In this document: piece by piece, positions 25,377-34,416 of the stretch
How the letters are laid out: every line of letters starts with the position of its first letter
How positions within the stretch are numbered: position 1 is the stretch's first letter
Source of the DNA: Allobosea thiooxidans
GTDB lineage: Bacteria; Pseudomonadota; Alphaproteobacteria; Rhizobiales; Beijerinckiaceae
Assembly: GCF_900168195.1 (NCBI RefSeq)
Contig: NZ_FUYX01000004.1
Location: forward strand, 421,374-485,373
Direction of reading: 5' to 3'
Length of the DNA: 64,000 bases
The notes under the pieces: model-generated
Databases searched by the model: none
The model's input: only the letters and a program-made list of their open reading frames with translations
Told to the model about the DNA's origin: nothing
Position numbers and translations under genes: made by a program

Positions 25377-28280
25377 ATGGCGCTTTCCCCGCTAGTCCTG
25401 ATTCTGGTTCTGCCTTTCGTCGCCAGCCTGGCCATGGTCGTGGTGCGGGGGGGCCGCGAGTCGGCGACCTGGATTACCGGGGCAACCATGGTCGCCTGCC
25501 TGGCCCTGGCGATCTCGCTTTATCCATCCGTCAGCAGCGGGAACGTCGTTCGGCACCAGATCGAGTGGATCCCCTCCCTCGGGCTCAACTTCACGCTCAG
25601 GATGGACGGCTTCGCCTGGATCTTCGCGGTCCTTGTCAGCGGCATCGGCGTGCTGGTCGTCATGTACGCCAGATACTACATCTCGGCCGAGGACCCGGTC
25701 CGCCGCTTCTATCTCTTTTTCCTGGCGTTCTCGGGCGCGATGCTGGGTGTGGTTCTCGCGGGGAACCTCATCCTGCTGGTCGTGTTCTGGGAGCTGACCA
25801 GCATCTTCTCGTTCCTGCTGATCGGCTACTGGCATCATCTTCAGGCGGCGCGCGACGGCGCCCGCATGGCGATGACCATCACCGGCATGGGAGGTCTCGC
25901 CCTGCTGGCCGGCGTGCTCCTGCTCGGCCATATCGTCGGCAGCTACGACCTCGACGTGGTGCTCCGGTCCGGAGACCTCATCCGGTCGCATGAGCTTTAC
26001 GTCCCGGCGCTCCTGCTGATCCTGCTCGGCACGCTGACGAAGAGCGCGCAGTTCCCCTTCCAGTTCTGGCTGCCCAACGCCATGGCCGCGCCAACGCCCG
26101 TCTCGGCGTTCCTGCATTCGGCCACCATGGTGAAGGCGGGCGTCTTCCTGATGGCGCGGCTGTGGCCGGTGCTCGCCGGCACGCCCGAATGGTTCATGAT
26201 CGTGGGCATCGCGGGCATGGCGTCGCTCGTGCTCGGGGCCTATCTGGCCATGTTCCAGCACGACCTGAAGGGGCTTCTCGCCTACTCCACGATCAGTCAT
26301 CTCGGCCTGATCACGCTGCTGCTCAGCCTCGGAAGCCCGCTCGCCGCGGTGGCGGCGATCTTCCACATGATCAACCATGCGACCTTCAAGGCGTCGCTGT
26401 TCATGGCCGCCGGCATCATCGACCATGAGACCGGCACGCGCGACCTGCGGCGGCTTTCCGGCCTGTTCCGCTACATGCCGATCACGGGCACGCTGGCCAT
26501 GGTGGCGAGCGCCGCCATGGCGGGCGTGCCGCTGCTGAACGGCTTCCTGTCGAAGGAGATGTTCTTCGCCGAGGCCGTGGAGACCCACGCCGATTCATGG
26601 CTCGACACGGCCGCGCCCTATGCCGCCGTGCTCGGCAGTGCGCTGGCCGTGACCTATTCGCTCCGGCTGATCCACTCGATCTTCCTGGGAACGCCGCCCG
26701 AGAGCTTTCCGCGCGAGCCGCACGAGCCGCCGTTCTGGATGCGGTTCCCGGTCATGTTCCTGGTCGTCGCCTGCCTTGTCATCGGGACGATCCCCGCCCT
26801 GACCATCGGCCCCTTCCTTCACGTGGCCGTGTCGTCCGCGCTCGGCGCCGCCACGCCGCAATACAGCCTGGCGATCTGGCACGGCTTCAACATTCCGCTG
26901 ATGATGAGCGTGGTCGCGCTGGTATGCGGCGCGCTTCTGTATTTCGTCGCCGGCAATTATCTCGAACGCTCCGAGCGCCCCCTGCTGCTCGGCCGGATCG
27001 ACGGCCAGCGCATCTTCGAGCGGGTGATGGTCGCGATCTCGTGGCGATGGGCGCGCCTGATCGAGGAGATCTTCGGCACCACGCGGCTCCAGCCGCAAAT
27101 GCGCCTGGTCGTTGCGGCCGCCTTTGTAGCGGGCGCCGCCGCCGTGTTCGCCATCGGGCTCGACCTCACCTCCGACCGCGGCGGAACCGTCGATCTCGCC
27201 TTCACCGGTCTCTGGGGCGTGGGCGTCACCTGCGCGATCGCGGCTGCGTATCTGGCCAAGTTCCACCGCCTCGCGGCCCTCGCGCTGCTGGGCGGCACGG
27301 GCCTCGTGACCTGCCTGACCTTCGTCTGGCTCTCCGCGCCGGACCTCGCCGCGACCCAGCTCGTCGTCGAGATCGTGACCACCGTGCTCATCCTGCTCGG
27401 TCTGCGCTGGCTGCCCAAGCGCTCGCCGGCCCTGGCCGAACCGGGCGACTGGTCGTTGCGGCTGCGCCGTTTCCGCGACCTGGCGATCGCCGTCATCGCA
27501 GGGCTGGGCATGACGGTTGTCTCCTATGCCGTGATGACCCGCACGCCGCCCGAGACGATCGCCAGCTTCTTCCTGGAGAAGGCCTATGCCGAAGGCGGCG
27601 GCCGCAATGTCGTCAACGTCATCCTCGTCGACTTCCGCGGGTTCGACACGCTCGGCGAGATCACGGTGCTCGGCATCGTGGCGCTGAGCGTGTTCGCCCT
27701 GCTGCGGCGGTTCCGCCCTGCCCCCGACACGATCGAACGCCCCGAGCAGCAGCTCATCCAGCGTTCCTTTGACGAGGCCGAACCGAACACCGAGGCCGAA
27801 GCGACGAAGGAGGAATATCTCTACGTGCCGTCCGTGATCATGCAGTGGATGTTCCCCGTCATCATCGTGCTGGCCGCCTATCTGTTCCTGCGCGGACACG
27901 ATGCCCCCGGCGGAGGCTTTGCGGCGGGCGTCGCGATGGCGGCCGGCTTCATCCTGCAATACATGGCGGCGGGGACGGTCTGGGTCGAGGACAGGCTGCG
28001 CATCCTGCCGGTCGCCTGGATCGGCGGCGGCCTGTTGCTGGCGGCCTTCACCGGCGCGGCCGCGATCCTGTTCGGCGATTCGTTCCTCAACTCTTACTTC
28101 CGGTATGTGGAGCTGCCGCTCATCGGAAAGGTGCCGTTGGCGAGCGCCACCTTCTTCGACCTCGGCGTGTTCAGCCTCGTGGTCGGCGCGACGGTGCTGA
28201 TGCTGATCGCCATCGCCCACCAATCGATACGCCGCCTGCGCGCGGCCCGCCTCGGAGAGGAGCGCCAACGATGGAACTGA
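25377..28280 (+). CDS. phaAB: cation/proton antiporter subunit A fused to subunit B
   Basis: A 967-residue polytopic protein. The first roughly 800 residues are an MrpA-type subunit of the NuoL family, with about 20 helices and the proton-channel blocks LVVFWELTSIFSFLLIGYWH and FHSATMVKAG-like (read FLHSATMVKAGVFLMARL), plus HDLKGLLAYSTISHLG. The last about 150 residues (MQWMFPVIIVLAAYLFLRGHDAPGGGF...), split across helices, are an MrpB domain that is a separate protein in Bacillus. The fusion is the form found in Sinorhizobium pha systems. It exchanges Na+ or K+ for H+, for pH and salt tolerance. AAGGAGAACG precedes the ATG. The next gene overlaps by ten bases. Confidence 0.94.
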   Translation: MALSPLVLILVLPFVASLAMVVVRGGRESATWITGATMVACLALAISLYPSVSSGNVVRHQIEWIPSLGLNFTLRMDGFAWIFAVLVSGIGVLVVMYARYYISAEDPVRRFYLFFLAFSGAMLGVVLAGNLILLVVFWELTSIFSFLLIGYWHHLQAARDGARMAMTITGMGGLALLAGVLLLGHIVGSYDLDVVLRSGDLIRSHELYVPALLLILLGTLTKSAQFPFQFWLPNAMAAPTPVSAFLHSATMVKAGVFLMARLWPVLAGTPEWFMIVGIAGMASLVLGAYLAMFQHDLKGLLAYSTISHLGLITLLLSLGSPLAAVAAIFHMINHATFKASLFMAAGIIDHETGTRDLRRLSGLFRYMPITGTLAMVASAAMAGVPLLNGFLSKEMFFAEAVETHADSWLDTAAPYAAVLGSALAVTYSLRLIHSIFLGTPPESFPREPHEPPFWMRFPVMFLVVACLVIGTIPALTIGPFLHVAVSSALGAATPQYSLAIWHGFNIPLMMSVVALVCGALLYFVAGNYLERSERPLLLGRIDGQRIFERVMVAISWRWARLIEEIFGTTRLQPQMRLVVAAAFVAGAAAVFAIGLDLTSDRGGTVDLAFTGLWGVGVTCAIAAAYLAKFHRLAALALLGGTGLVTCLTFVWLSAPDLAATQLVVEIVTTVLILLGLRWLPKRSPALAEPGDWSLRLRRFRDLAIAVIAGLGMTVVSYAVMTRTPPETIASFFLEKAYAEGGGRNVVNVILVDFRGFDTLGEITVLGIVALSVFALLRRFRPAPDTIERPEQQLIQRSFDEAEPNTEAEATKEEYLYVPSVIMQWMFPVIIVLAAYLFLRGHDAPGGGFAAGVAMAAGFILQYMAAGTVWVEDRLRILPVAWIGGGLLLAAFTGAAAILFGDSFLNSYFRYVELPLIGKVPLASATFFDLGVFSLVVGATVLMLIAIAHQSIRRLRAARLGEERQRWN

Positions 28281-28612
28281 CGCTCGCGATCGCCATCGGA
28301 GCGCTTACGGGATCCGGCGTCTGGCTCGTCCTGCGCCCGCGCACCTATCAGCTCGTCATCGGCCTCTCGCTGCTCTCTTATGCGGTGAACCTGTTCATCT
28401 TCAGCATGGGCCGGCTGACGGTCGGCGCGCCGCCCGTTCTCGGCCCCGGCGGTGCCGGGAATCCGGCCGACTACGCCGACCCGATTCTGCAGGCGCTGGT
28501 GCTCACCGCGATCGTCATCGGCTTCGCCACGACCGCATTGCTGCTGGTGGTCCTGCTCGTCGCCCGCGGGCTAACCGGCAACGACCATGTCGACGGGCGA
28601 GAGCAGCGCTGA
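28271..28612 (+). CDS. phaC: cation/proton antiporter subunit C
   Basis: A 113-residue three-helix protein of the NuoK family: LTLAIAIGALTGSGVWLVLR, LVIGLSLLSYAVNLFIFSMG and ILQALVLTAIVIGFATTALLLVV. The conserved DPILQALVLTAIVI block identifies MrpC/PhaC. It is one of the small membrane subunits of the antiporter complex. The start overlaps the phaAB end and the stop overlaps the phaD start. Confidence 0.94.
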   Translation: MELTLAIAIGALTGSGVWLVLRPRTYQLVIGLSLLSYAVNLFIFSMGRLTVGAPPVLGPGGAGNPADYADPILQALVLTAIVIGFATTALLLVVLLVARGLTGNDHVDGREQR

Positions 28613-30252
28613 TGGAGTGGACGAGGCATCTCCTCATCGTTCCGATCCTGCTGCCGCTCGTCACCGGAGCGGGGCTCCTGCTGATCGACGAACTGCGTCA
28701 CACGCTCAAGGCGCTCCTCAACCTCGCCTCCTGCCTGCTCCTAGTGGCCACGGCGGCCGCGCTGATGCACATGGCCGACGGCACTCCGGGCGAAGGCGGC
28801 GCCCTGTCCCTCTCCTATGCCGTCGCCAACTGGCCGGCGCCCTTCGCCATCGTGCTCGTCCTCGATCGGCTGTCGGCACTGATGCTGGCCCTGACCTCGA
28901 TCCTGGCCGTCGCCGCGCTGGTCTTCTCGATGGCGCGCTGGCACCGGGCCGGGCCGCATTTCCACACGCTCTTCCAGTTCCTGCTCATGGGGCTTGGCGG
29001 CGCGTTCCTGACCGGGGACCTGTTCAACCTCTTCGTCTTCTTCGAGGTCACGCTCGCGGCGTCCTACGGGCTGCTGCTGCACGGTTCCGGCGCGTTCAGG
29101 GTCCGGGCCGGGCTGCACTACATCGCGATCAACCTGGCGGCGTCGCTGCTTTTCCTCGTCGGCGTCAGCCTGATCTACGGGATCGCTGGAACGCTGAACA
29201 TGGCGGACCTCGCTGTCCGCCTGCCCGGAATCGCGGCCGACGACCGGGGGCTCGTCTATGCGGGCGCGGCGATCCTCGGAATCGCCTTCCTGATCAAGGC
29301 GGGGATGTGGCCGCTCTGCTTCTGGCTGCCTTCCGCCTATATGGCCGCGGCTGCGCCGGTCGCGGCGATCTTCGTGGTGCTCACCAAGGTCGGCGCCTAT
29401 GTGCTCCTGCGCCTCACTCTGCTGCTCTTCGGCGCCACGGCGGGGGTCTCGGCCGGCTTCGGCGGGCCGGTGCTGCTCTGGGGCGGCATGGCGACCATCG
29501 CCTTCGCGACATTCGGCATGCTGGCATCCCAGGCGATGGGCAAGCTCGCCGGCTACAGCGTCCTGATCTCGGCAGGCACCCTGCTCGCGGCGGTCGGCCT
29601 GGGCGACACTGCTGTCGTCTCGGGCGCCCTGTTCTATCTCGTCAGCTCGACCTTCAGCACCGCGGCCTTCTTCATGCTGATCGAGCTGGTGGAGCGGGCG
29701 CGCGCACCGGGCGCGGACCTCCTGGCGGTCACCATGGAAGCCTATGGCGACGAAACCGACGAGGACGAGGTCGAGGAGCATGACGACGAGGAGGTCGGCG
29801 TGGCCATGCCCGGAGCACTCGCCATACTGGGCGTGTCGTTCGGCTGCGTCGCGTTGCTGCTCGCCGGCCTGCCGCCGCTCTCGGGCTTCATCGCCAAATT
29901 CGCCATGCTGACCGGCATGCTGAACCCGTCCGGTCTGGGCTCGCCCGCCGAGATCCCGGGGCGCGTCTGGCTGCTTGCCGCGCTGATCATCCTGTCCGGC
30001 CTGGCGGCGCTGATCGCGATGATGCGAACCGGCATCCAGACCTTCTGGGCGCCGCTGGAGACGATCGTGCCCCGCGTACTGGTGGTCGAGGTCGCTCCGA
30101 TCATCGGGTTGCTGGCGCTGTGCACGCTGCTCGCCGTGCAGGGCGGCGCCCTGCTCGACTACACCGAGGCCGCGGCCCGCGCCCTGCATGCCCCTTCGAC
30201 CTATATTCAGGGCGTATTGGCGACCGGCCATCCCGCGGGCGTCTCGCGATGA
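28612..30252 (+). CDS. phaD: cation/proton antiporter subunit D
   Basis: A 546-residue polytopic protein of the NuoM/N family with about 14 helices, the second large proton-translocating subunit. FNLFVFFEVTLAASYGLLLHG and LIKAGMWPLCFWLPSAYMAA are typical MrpD blocks. A strongly acidic insert of about 20 residues (DETDEDEVEEHDDEE, about residues 378-392) sits in a loop before a helix, an unusual charge cluster. The start shares its first base with the last base of phaC. Confidence 0.94.
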   Translation: MEWTRHLLIVPILLPLVTGAGLLLIDELRHTLKALLNLASCLLLVATAAALMHMADGTPGEGGALSLSYAVANWPAPFAIVLVLDRLSALMLALTSILAVAALVFSMARWHRAGPHFHTLFQFLLMGLGGAFLTGDLFNLFVFFEVTLAASYGLLLHGSGAFRVRAGLHYIAINLAASLLFLVGVSLIYGIAGTLNMADLAVRLPGIAADDRGLVYAGAAILGIAFLIKAGMWPLCFWLPSAYMAAAAPVAAIFVVLTKVGAYVLLRLTLLLFGATAGVSAGFGGPVLLWGGMATIAFATFGMLASQAMGKLAGYSVLISAGTLLAAVGLGDTAVVSGALFYLVSSTFSTAAFFMLIELVERARAPGADLLAVTMEAYGDETDEDEVEEHDDEEVGVAMPGALAILGVSFGCVALLLAGLPPLSGFIAKFAMLTGMLNPSGLGSPAEIPGRVWLLAALIILSGLAALIAMMRTGIQTFWAPLETIVPRVLVVEVAPIIGLLALCTLLAVQGGALLDYTEAAARALHAPSTYIQGVLATGHPAGVSR

Positions 30253-30734
30253 GCCGCCTGTTGCCCTATCCGGTCCTGACCGCGCTGCTGCTGCTGATGT
30301 GGATGCTGCTGACGTCCTTCTCGGTCGGGCAGTTCCTCCTCGGCGGCGCCGTCGCCGTGGGCGCTTCCCGCGCCATGGCGGCGCTTCAGCCATCCAAGCC
30401 ACGGCTGAGGCGCTGGCAGCTCATTCCGAAGCTCCTGGGCGTCGTCACCTTCGATATCCTGCAGTCGAACATCGCGGTCGCCAGCATCATCCTTCAGGGC
30501 AACCGCCGCGAGCGGATCCCGGGTTTCGTCGCGATCCCGCTCGATCTGCGTGACAAGACGGGGCTCGCCGTGCTCGCCTGCATCGTCACCAGCACGCCGG
30601 GGACGGCCTGGGTCGAATTCGCCCCCGATACGGGCGTCCTCCTGATCCATGTGCTCGACCTTGCCGACGAAGCCGAATGGGTCTCCGTGATCAAGCAGCG
30701 CTACGAGCAGCCGTTGATGGAGATATTCGAATGA
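30249..30734 (+). CDS. phaE: cation/proton antiporter subunit E
   Basis: A 161-residue protein with an N-terminal pair of helices (YPVLTALLLLMWMLLTSFSV and a following segment) and a cytoplasmic domain containing TFDILQSNIAVASIIL and CIVTSTPGTAWVEF, typical of MrpE. It is needed for assembly of the antiporter. ATGA overlaps with phaD and with phaF show translational coupling. Confidence 0.93.
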   Translation: MSRLLPYPVLTALLLLMWMLLTSFSVGQFLLGGAVAVGASRAMAALQPSKPRLRRWQLIPKLLGVVTFDILQSNIAVASIILQGNRRERIPGFVAIPLDLRDKTGLAVLACIVTSTPGTAWVEFAPDTGVLLIHVLDLADEAEWVSVIKQRYEQPLMEIFE

Positions 30735-31012
30735 CGGCGGCAATCCTCCTCTGGGCGGTGACGGCCGCCCAGGCCATGCTCGTGGCCGCCATGGCCTGCA
30801 GCGCCTACAGGCTGATCCGCGGGCCGCGCGCGCAGGACCGCGTGCTGTGCCTCGACGCCACCTATGTCAGCGCCATGCTGCTGATCCTGACGATCGGCAT
30901 TCGCACCGGCAGCGCGATCTATTTCGAGGCGGCCCTGATCATCGCCGTACTGGGCTTCGTCTCGAGCGTCGCCCTCGCCAAGTTCCTCATGCGGGGCGAG
31001 GTGATCGAATGA
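30731..31012 (+). CDS. phaF: cation/proton antiporter subunit F
   Basis: A 93-residue three-helix protein. RLIRGPRAQDRVLCLDATYV is the conserved MrpF core, with the family's charged RxxDRV motif between helices. It forms part of the membrane module of the antiporter. It overlaps both phaE and phaG by four bases. Confidence 0.93.
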   Translation: MTAAILLWAVTAAQAMLVAAMACSAYRLIRGPRAQDRVLCLDATYVSAMLLILTIGIRTGSAIYFEAALIIAVLGFVSSVALAKFLMRGEVIE

Positions 31013-31377
31013 ACCACCTCGAAGATCTTCCTGCCTGGGCGGCCCTTCTGACGGCCTTCCTCGTCGTTCTGGGCGCGGGGCTGACCCTCATCGGAGCGAT
31101 CGGCACGTTGCGCTTCCGCAGCTTCTTCGAGAGGGTGCACGCACCGACCCTGGGCACGAGCTGGGGGACCGGCGCGATCCTGCTCGCATCGGCCGTTTGC
31201 TTCTCGGCGCTGGGCTCACGCCCCATCATCCACGAGATCCTGATCGGCGTCTTCATCACCGTCACGACACCGGTGACGCTCATGCTGCTCGCGCGCGCCA
31301 CCATTTATCGCGATCGAACCGAGGGAAACGAGGGCGTGCCGCCGCGCTCCCTCCTGCGCCACCCGCACGATGCTTAA
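31009..31377 (+). CDS. phaG: cation/proton antiporter subunit G
   Basis: A 122-residue protein with three helices. GTLRFRSFFERVHAPTLGTS matches the MrpG signature (R-x-D-x-x-x-R-x-H-A-x-T), here with FFERVHAPT. It is the last subunit, completing the seven-function set phaAB to phaG in one unbroken operon. The C-terminal tail is hydrophilic. No clear terminator hairpin follows within 150 bases. Confidence 0.93.
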   Translation: MNHLEDLPAWAALLTAFLVVLGAGLTLIGAIGTLRFRSFFERVHAPTLGTSWGTGAILLASAVCFSALGSRPIIHEILIGVFITVTTPVTLMLLARATIYRDRTEGNEGVPPRSLLRHPHDA

Positions 31378-31528
31378 AAGGGAACTGGCGTCCGGGTTCT
31401 GACCGCCTCCGAGCATCGACCTCGCGCTCGTCGGCCGGGCATTCGCGCATCCCGAGCCGCCCTCCCCGATGGTCTCCGCCCCTTCGAGGCGGCCGACGAA
31501 GGCCCGACGCGGTCTTCGGCCCGACCTC

Positions 31529-33016
31529 TCAGCGCGTTGCCGTCCGCAGCGCATCGGCCAGCTTGCGGACCGCAACCTCGATCTCGGCAGGCGTATAGGC
31601 AGCAAAACCCATCAGGAACCCGGGCTGGCCGTTGCCCGCAGCATGGAGCGACGACAATCCCAGAAGCTCGACGCCGACGCGCTGCGCTGTGTCGACGACC
31701 ATGCGTTCGGTCATCCCGCAGGTGATCGTGCAGGGCATCTGCAGACCGCCGATGGGCACCCGCGCTTCGGCGAAATCCGACAAATGCCTGTCGACGAGGC
31801 CGGCCAGCACCGCGAGCCGCTCGGCGTAGATCCCGCGCATGGCGCGGACATGCGCCCCGAAATGCCCGCCTTCGATGAAGCGGGCGAGCGTCAGCTGCGC
31901 CATCGGAGCGGAATGTCCGTCGAGCAAGGTCCGCGCTGCCGTCATCGGCTTCACGAGCTGTGGCGGCAGGACGACGTAGCCGATCCGAAGGCCCGGAAAG
32001 AGGGATTTGGTGAAGGTGCCGATATAGATGGTCCGGTCATGCGGATCGAGGCCCTGCACGCAGGCCGTCGGCTTGCCGGCATAGTGGAATTCGCTGTCGT
32101 AATCGTCCTCGATGATCCAGCCCTGATGCCGGGCCGCCCATTCGATCAGCGCCAGCCGGCGGTCGAGCGTCAGCGTCACCCCGGTCGGGAACTGGTGCGA
32201 AGGGGTGAGGAAGACCGCCCTCGCCCGGCGCGGGTCGCCGATGATCTGCTCGACCAGCAGCCCTTGATGGTCGAGGCCGATCGGGACCACCTCGAGCCCC
32301 GCCGCGTCGAACGCCCTGCGGGCGCCGTAATAGACCGGATCCTCGATGAAGATGCGCTCGGCGGGATCGAGCAGCATGGTCGCACACAGCGTCAGCGCCT
32401 GCTGCGAGCTGGTGAGGATCAGCACCCGGTCGGCCGTGGCGCGCGCGCCGCGCTCGAGATTCACATAATCGGCGACGGCACGCCGCAGCTGTTCGCTGCC
32501 CTGCGGGTCGCCGTGAAGGAGAACCTGCGTGCCGGCTTCCTTGAGCACCTGGCGCTGCAGCCGCTCCCACAGCCGCAGCGGAAAGCTGCGGGTTTCCGGC
32601 ACGCCATGCGCGAAGGGTCGCGGCGACAGCAGCTCGCGAACGCCACCGCTTTGGAACACAGCGCTGCCCCGCCTGCTCAGTCTCGGAGCCTGGCTGCACG
32701 ACAGCGCGCCGCGCTGGGAAGTTCGGCGCCCCGGCGAGAATTCCGTCGCCTCCGCCACGAAGCTGCCGCTGCCGACGCGCCGGTCGATAAAGCCTTCCGC
32801 ATGAAGCTGGGCATAGGCCGCCTCCACCGTATCGCGCGAGACGCCGAGCGATCCGGCGAGCGCGCGCGAGGCGGGCAGCGGCTTCCCCGGTCCGAGCGTA
32901 CCCGCCAGAATCAACTGGCGGATCGCCCGCTGGATCCGGGCGTGCAGAGGCATCCCCGCCTGGGCGGGATGGGCAAGCCAGGCCTTCACGGTCTCGAGCT
33001 GGGAACGCCTGAACAA
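31529..33016 (-). CDS. MocR-family regulator (GntR wHTH fused to aminotransferase fold)
   Basis: A 495-residue protein. An N-terminal GntR winged helix (PLHARIQRAIRQLILAGTLG, then PASRALAGSLGVSRDTVEAAY) is joined to a fold-type I aminotransferase domain. In that domain the PLP lysine is in GTFTKSLFPGLRIGY and the aspartate/tyrosine partner in IIEDDYDSEFHY. Such proteins sense PLP or amino compounds and usually control the divergent gene, here the BenE-type transporter. The start is uncertain: TTG at 33016 gives this length; GTG at 32989 or ATG at 32953 directly before the wHTH are possible. Confidence 0.9.
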   Translation of the reverse strand: MFRRSQLETVKAWLAHPAQAGMPLHARIQRAIRQLILAGTLGPGKPLPASRALAGSLGVSRDTVEAAYAQLHAEGFIDRRVGSGSFVAEATEFSPGRRTSQRGALSCSQAPRLSRRGSAVFQSGGVRELLSPRPFAHGVPETRSFPLRLWERLQRQVLKEAGTQVLLHGDPQGSEQLRRAVADYVNLERGARATADRVLILTSSQQALTLCATMLLDPAERIFIEDPVYYGARRAFDAAGLEVVPIGLDHQGLLVEQIIGDPRRARAVFLTPSHQFPTGVTLTLDRRLALIEWAARHQGWIIEDDYDSEFHYAGKPTACVQGLDPHDRTIYIGTFTKSLFPGLRIGYVVLPPQLVKPMTAARTLLDGHSAPMAQLTLARFIEGGHFGAHVRAMRGIYAERLAVLAGLVDRHLSDFAEARVPIGGLQMPCTITCGMTERMVVDTAQRVGVELLGLSSLHAAGNGQPGFLMGFAAYTPAEIEVAVRKLADALRTATR

Positions 33017-33060
33017 TGGTCTGACTGTCTTGGATGAAATGGAAGGAACGAACAGACCAT
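33016..33060. promoter_or_regulatory. candidate MocR operator between divergent genes
   Basis: ATGGTCTG at 33016-33023 is perfectly inverted as CAGACCAT at 33053-33060, spaced by 29 bases, within the 110-base region between the MocR gene and the benE-like gene. The spacing (about three and a half turns centre to centre) and position suit a dimeric regulator. Confidence 0.45.
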
Positions 33061-33126
33061 CGGGCGGCTAGATGTCAAGGCATCTCACCGCCGTCGCGCC
33101 CCGTTCCCCAGAAGCCTGCCAAGACC

Positions 33127-34359
33127 ATGCCTGTCGTCCCCTCACCCTCCCCCCTTCGCCTGGGCGACCTGCCTCATCCGGTGATCGCCGGGCTAATCTC
33201 CGTGATCGTCAATTACGGCGGCACCTTCATCCTGGTCTTCCAGGCCGCAAAGGTCGCGGGTCTCAGCCCGGAGCTGACGGCGTCCTGGGTCTGGTCCGTT
33301 TCGATCGGCGTCGGGCTGACGGGGCTTTTCCTGAGCTGGCGCCATCGCGAGCCAATCATCACGGCCTGGTCGACCCCGGCAGCAGCCTTTCTCGTCTCCG
33401 CGCTCGCGACGACGCCCTATGCCGAAGCGGTCGGAGCCTACATGATCTCGGCGGCGGCCTTCGTCGCGCTGGGGCTTTCGGGCTGCTTCGAGAGGGTCAT
33501 CCGGCTGATCCCGCCCGCCATCGCCTCGGGCCTGCTCGCCGGCATCCTGCTGCAGTTCGGCATCGGCGCATTCGGCGGCGCGAATGTCGATCCGCTGCTG
33601 GTCGGTTTGCTGGTCGTCGCCTATGTCGTCCTGAAGCGCTTCTCCGCCCGCTATGCGGTGGTCGGCATCCTGATCCTCGGGCTGACCTTCCTGCTGACGC
33701 AGGATCGCGTCGACCTGTCGGGCCTGCGGCTTCAGCTCGCCGCGCCGGTCTTCACCATGCCGGCCTTCTCGCTGAACGCGCTGCTCTCGGTGGCGCTGCC
33801 GTTGTTTCTGATCACCCTCACCGGCCAGTACATGCCGGGGATGCTGGTCCTGCGGAACGACGGCTTCAAGACCAGCGCCAACCCGATCGTCACTGTGACG
33901 GGCCTCGGTTCGCTCATCATGGCCCCCTTCGGCTCCCACGCCTTCAACATCGCCGCGATCACGGCGGCGATCGCGACCGGCAAGGAGGCGCATGAGGACC
34001 CGACCAAGCGCTGGCTAGCCGGCATCGCGGCGGGCTGCTTCTATGTGCTGGTCGGGGTGTTCGGCGTCACCCTCGCCGCCGTCTTCATGGCCTTTCCCGC
34101 GACCTTCATCACGACGCTTGCGGGGCTCGCGCTGCTCGGCACGATCGGTGGCAGCCTGGCGGGCGCGATGGCCGATCCGGCCTCCCGCGAAGCGGCGCTC
34201 ATCACCTTCCTGGCCTCGGCCGCGAACATCAAGCTGCTCGGCATCGGCGGGGCGTTCTGGGGGCTGCTGATCGGGTTCGCCGCCTATCTCGTGCTCAACG
34301 GCCGGCTGCCGCGCCGCGAGCGGACCGAGCTTGTGGTGGGCGAAGGCGCCGCGAAGTGA
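33127..34359 (+). CDS. BenE-family transporter
   Basis: A 410-residue protein with about 12 hydrophobic helices. It belongs to the benzoate/H+ symporter family: PVIAGLISVIVNYGGTFILV at the start, SWRHREPIITAWSTPAAAFL, and TGQYMPGMLVLRNDGF are family blocks. The substrate may differ from benzoate; no aromatic degradation genes are in the window, and the neighbouring MocR regulator suggests an amino or nitrogenous solute. The start at 33127 gives the usual short cytoplasmic N-terminus; the upstream in-frame region holds the operator. Confidence 0.88.
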   Translation: MPVVPSPSPLRLGDLPHPVIAGLISVIVNYGGTFILVFQAAKVAGLSPELTASWVWSVSIGVGLTGLFLSWRHREPIITAWSTPAAAFLVSALATTPYAEAVGAYMISAAAFVALGLSGCFERVIRLIPPAIASGLLAGILLQFGIGAFGGANVDPLLVGLLVVAYVVLKRFSARYAVVGILILGLTFLLTQDRVDLSGLRLQLAAPVFTMPAFSLNALLSVALPLFLITLTGQYMPGMLVLRNDGFKTSANPIVTVTGLGSLIMAPFGSHAFNIAAITAAIATGKEAHEDPTKRWLAGIAAGCFYVLVGVFGVTLAAVFMAFPATFITTLAGLALLGTIGGSLAGAMADPASREAALITFLASAANIKLLGIGGAFWGLLIGFAAYLVLNGRLPRRERTELVVGEGAAK

Positions 34360-34371
34360 GGGACCAGCGAT

Positions 34372-34400
34372 CGTCGCCGCGGGGCTGGCCCGCGGCGACG
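34372..34400. terminator. hairpin between convergent genes
   Basis: CGTCGCCGCGGG-N5-CCCGCGGCGACG is a perfect 12-base-pair stem between the convergent benE-like and amidohydrolase genes. No T tract follows on either strand. Confidence 0.45.
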
Positions 34401-34416
34401 GCGATGTCGCCTGGCG

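Noticed and set aside
26595..28268. 557-codon frame opposite phaAB, and the similar 553-codon frame at 28741-30402 opposite phaD
   Set aside because: The plus-strand frames are unmistakable antiporter subunits in a seven-function operon; the opposite frames are highly charged, without motifs.
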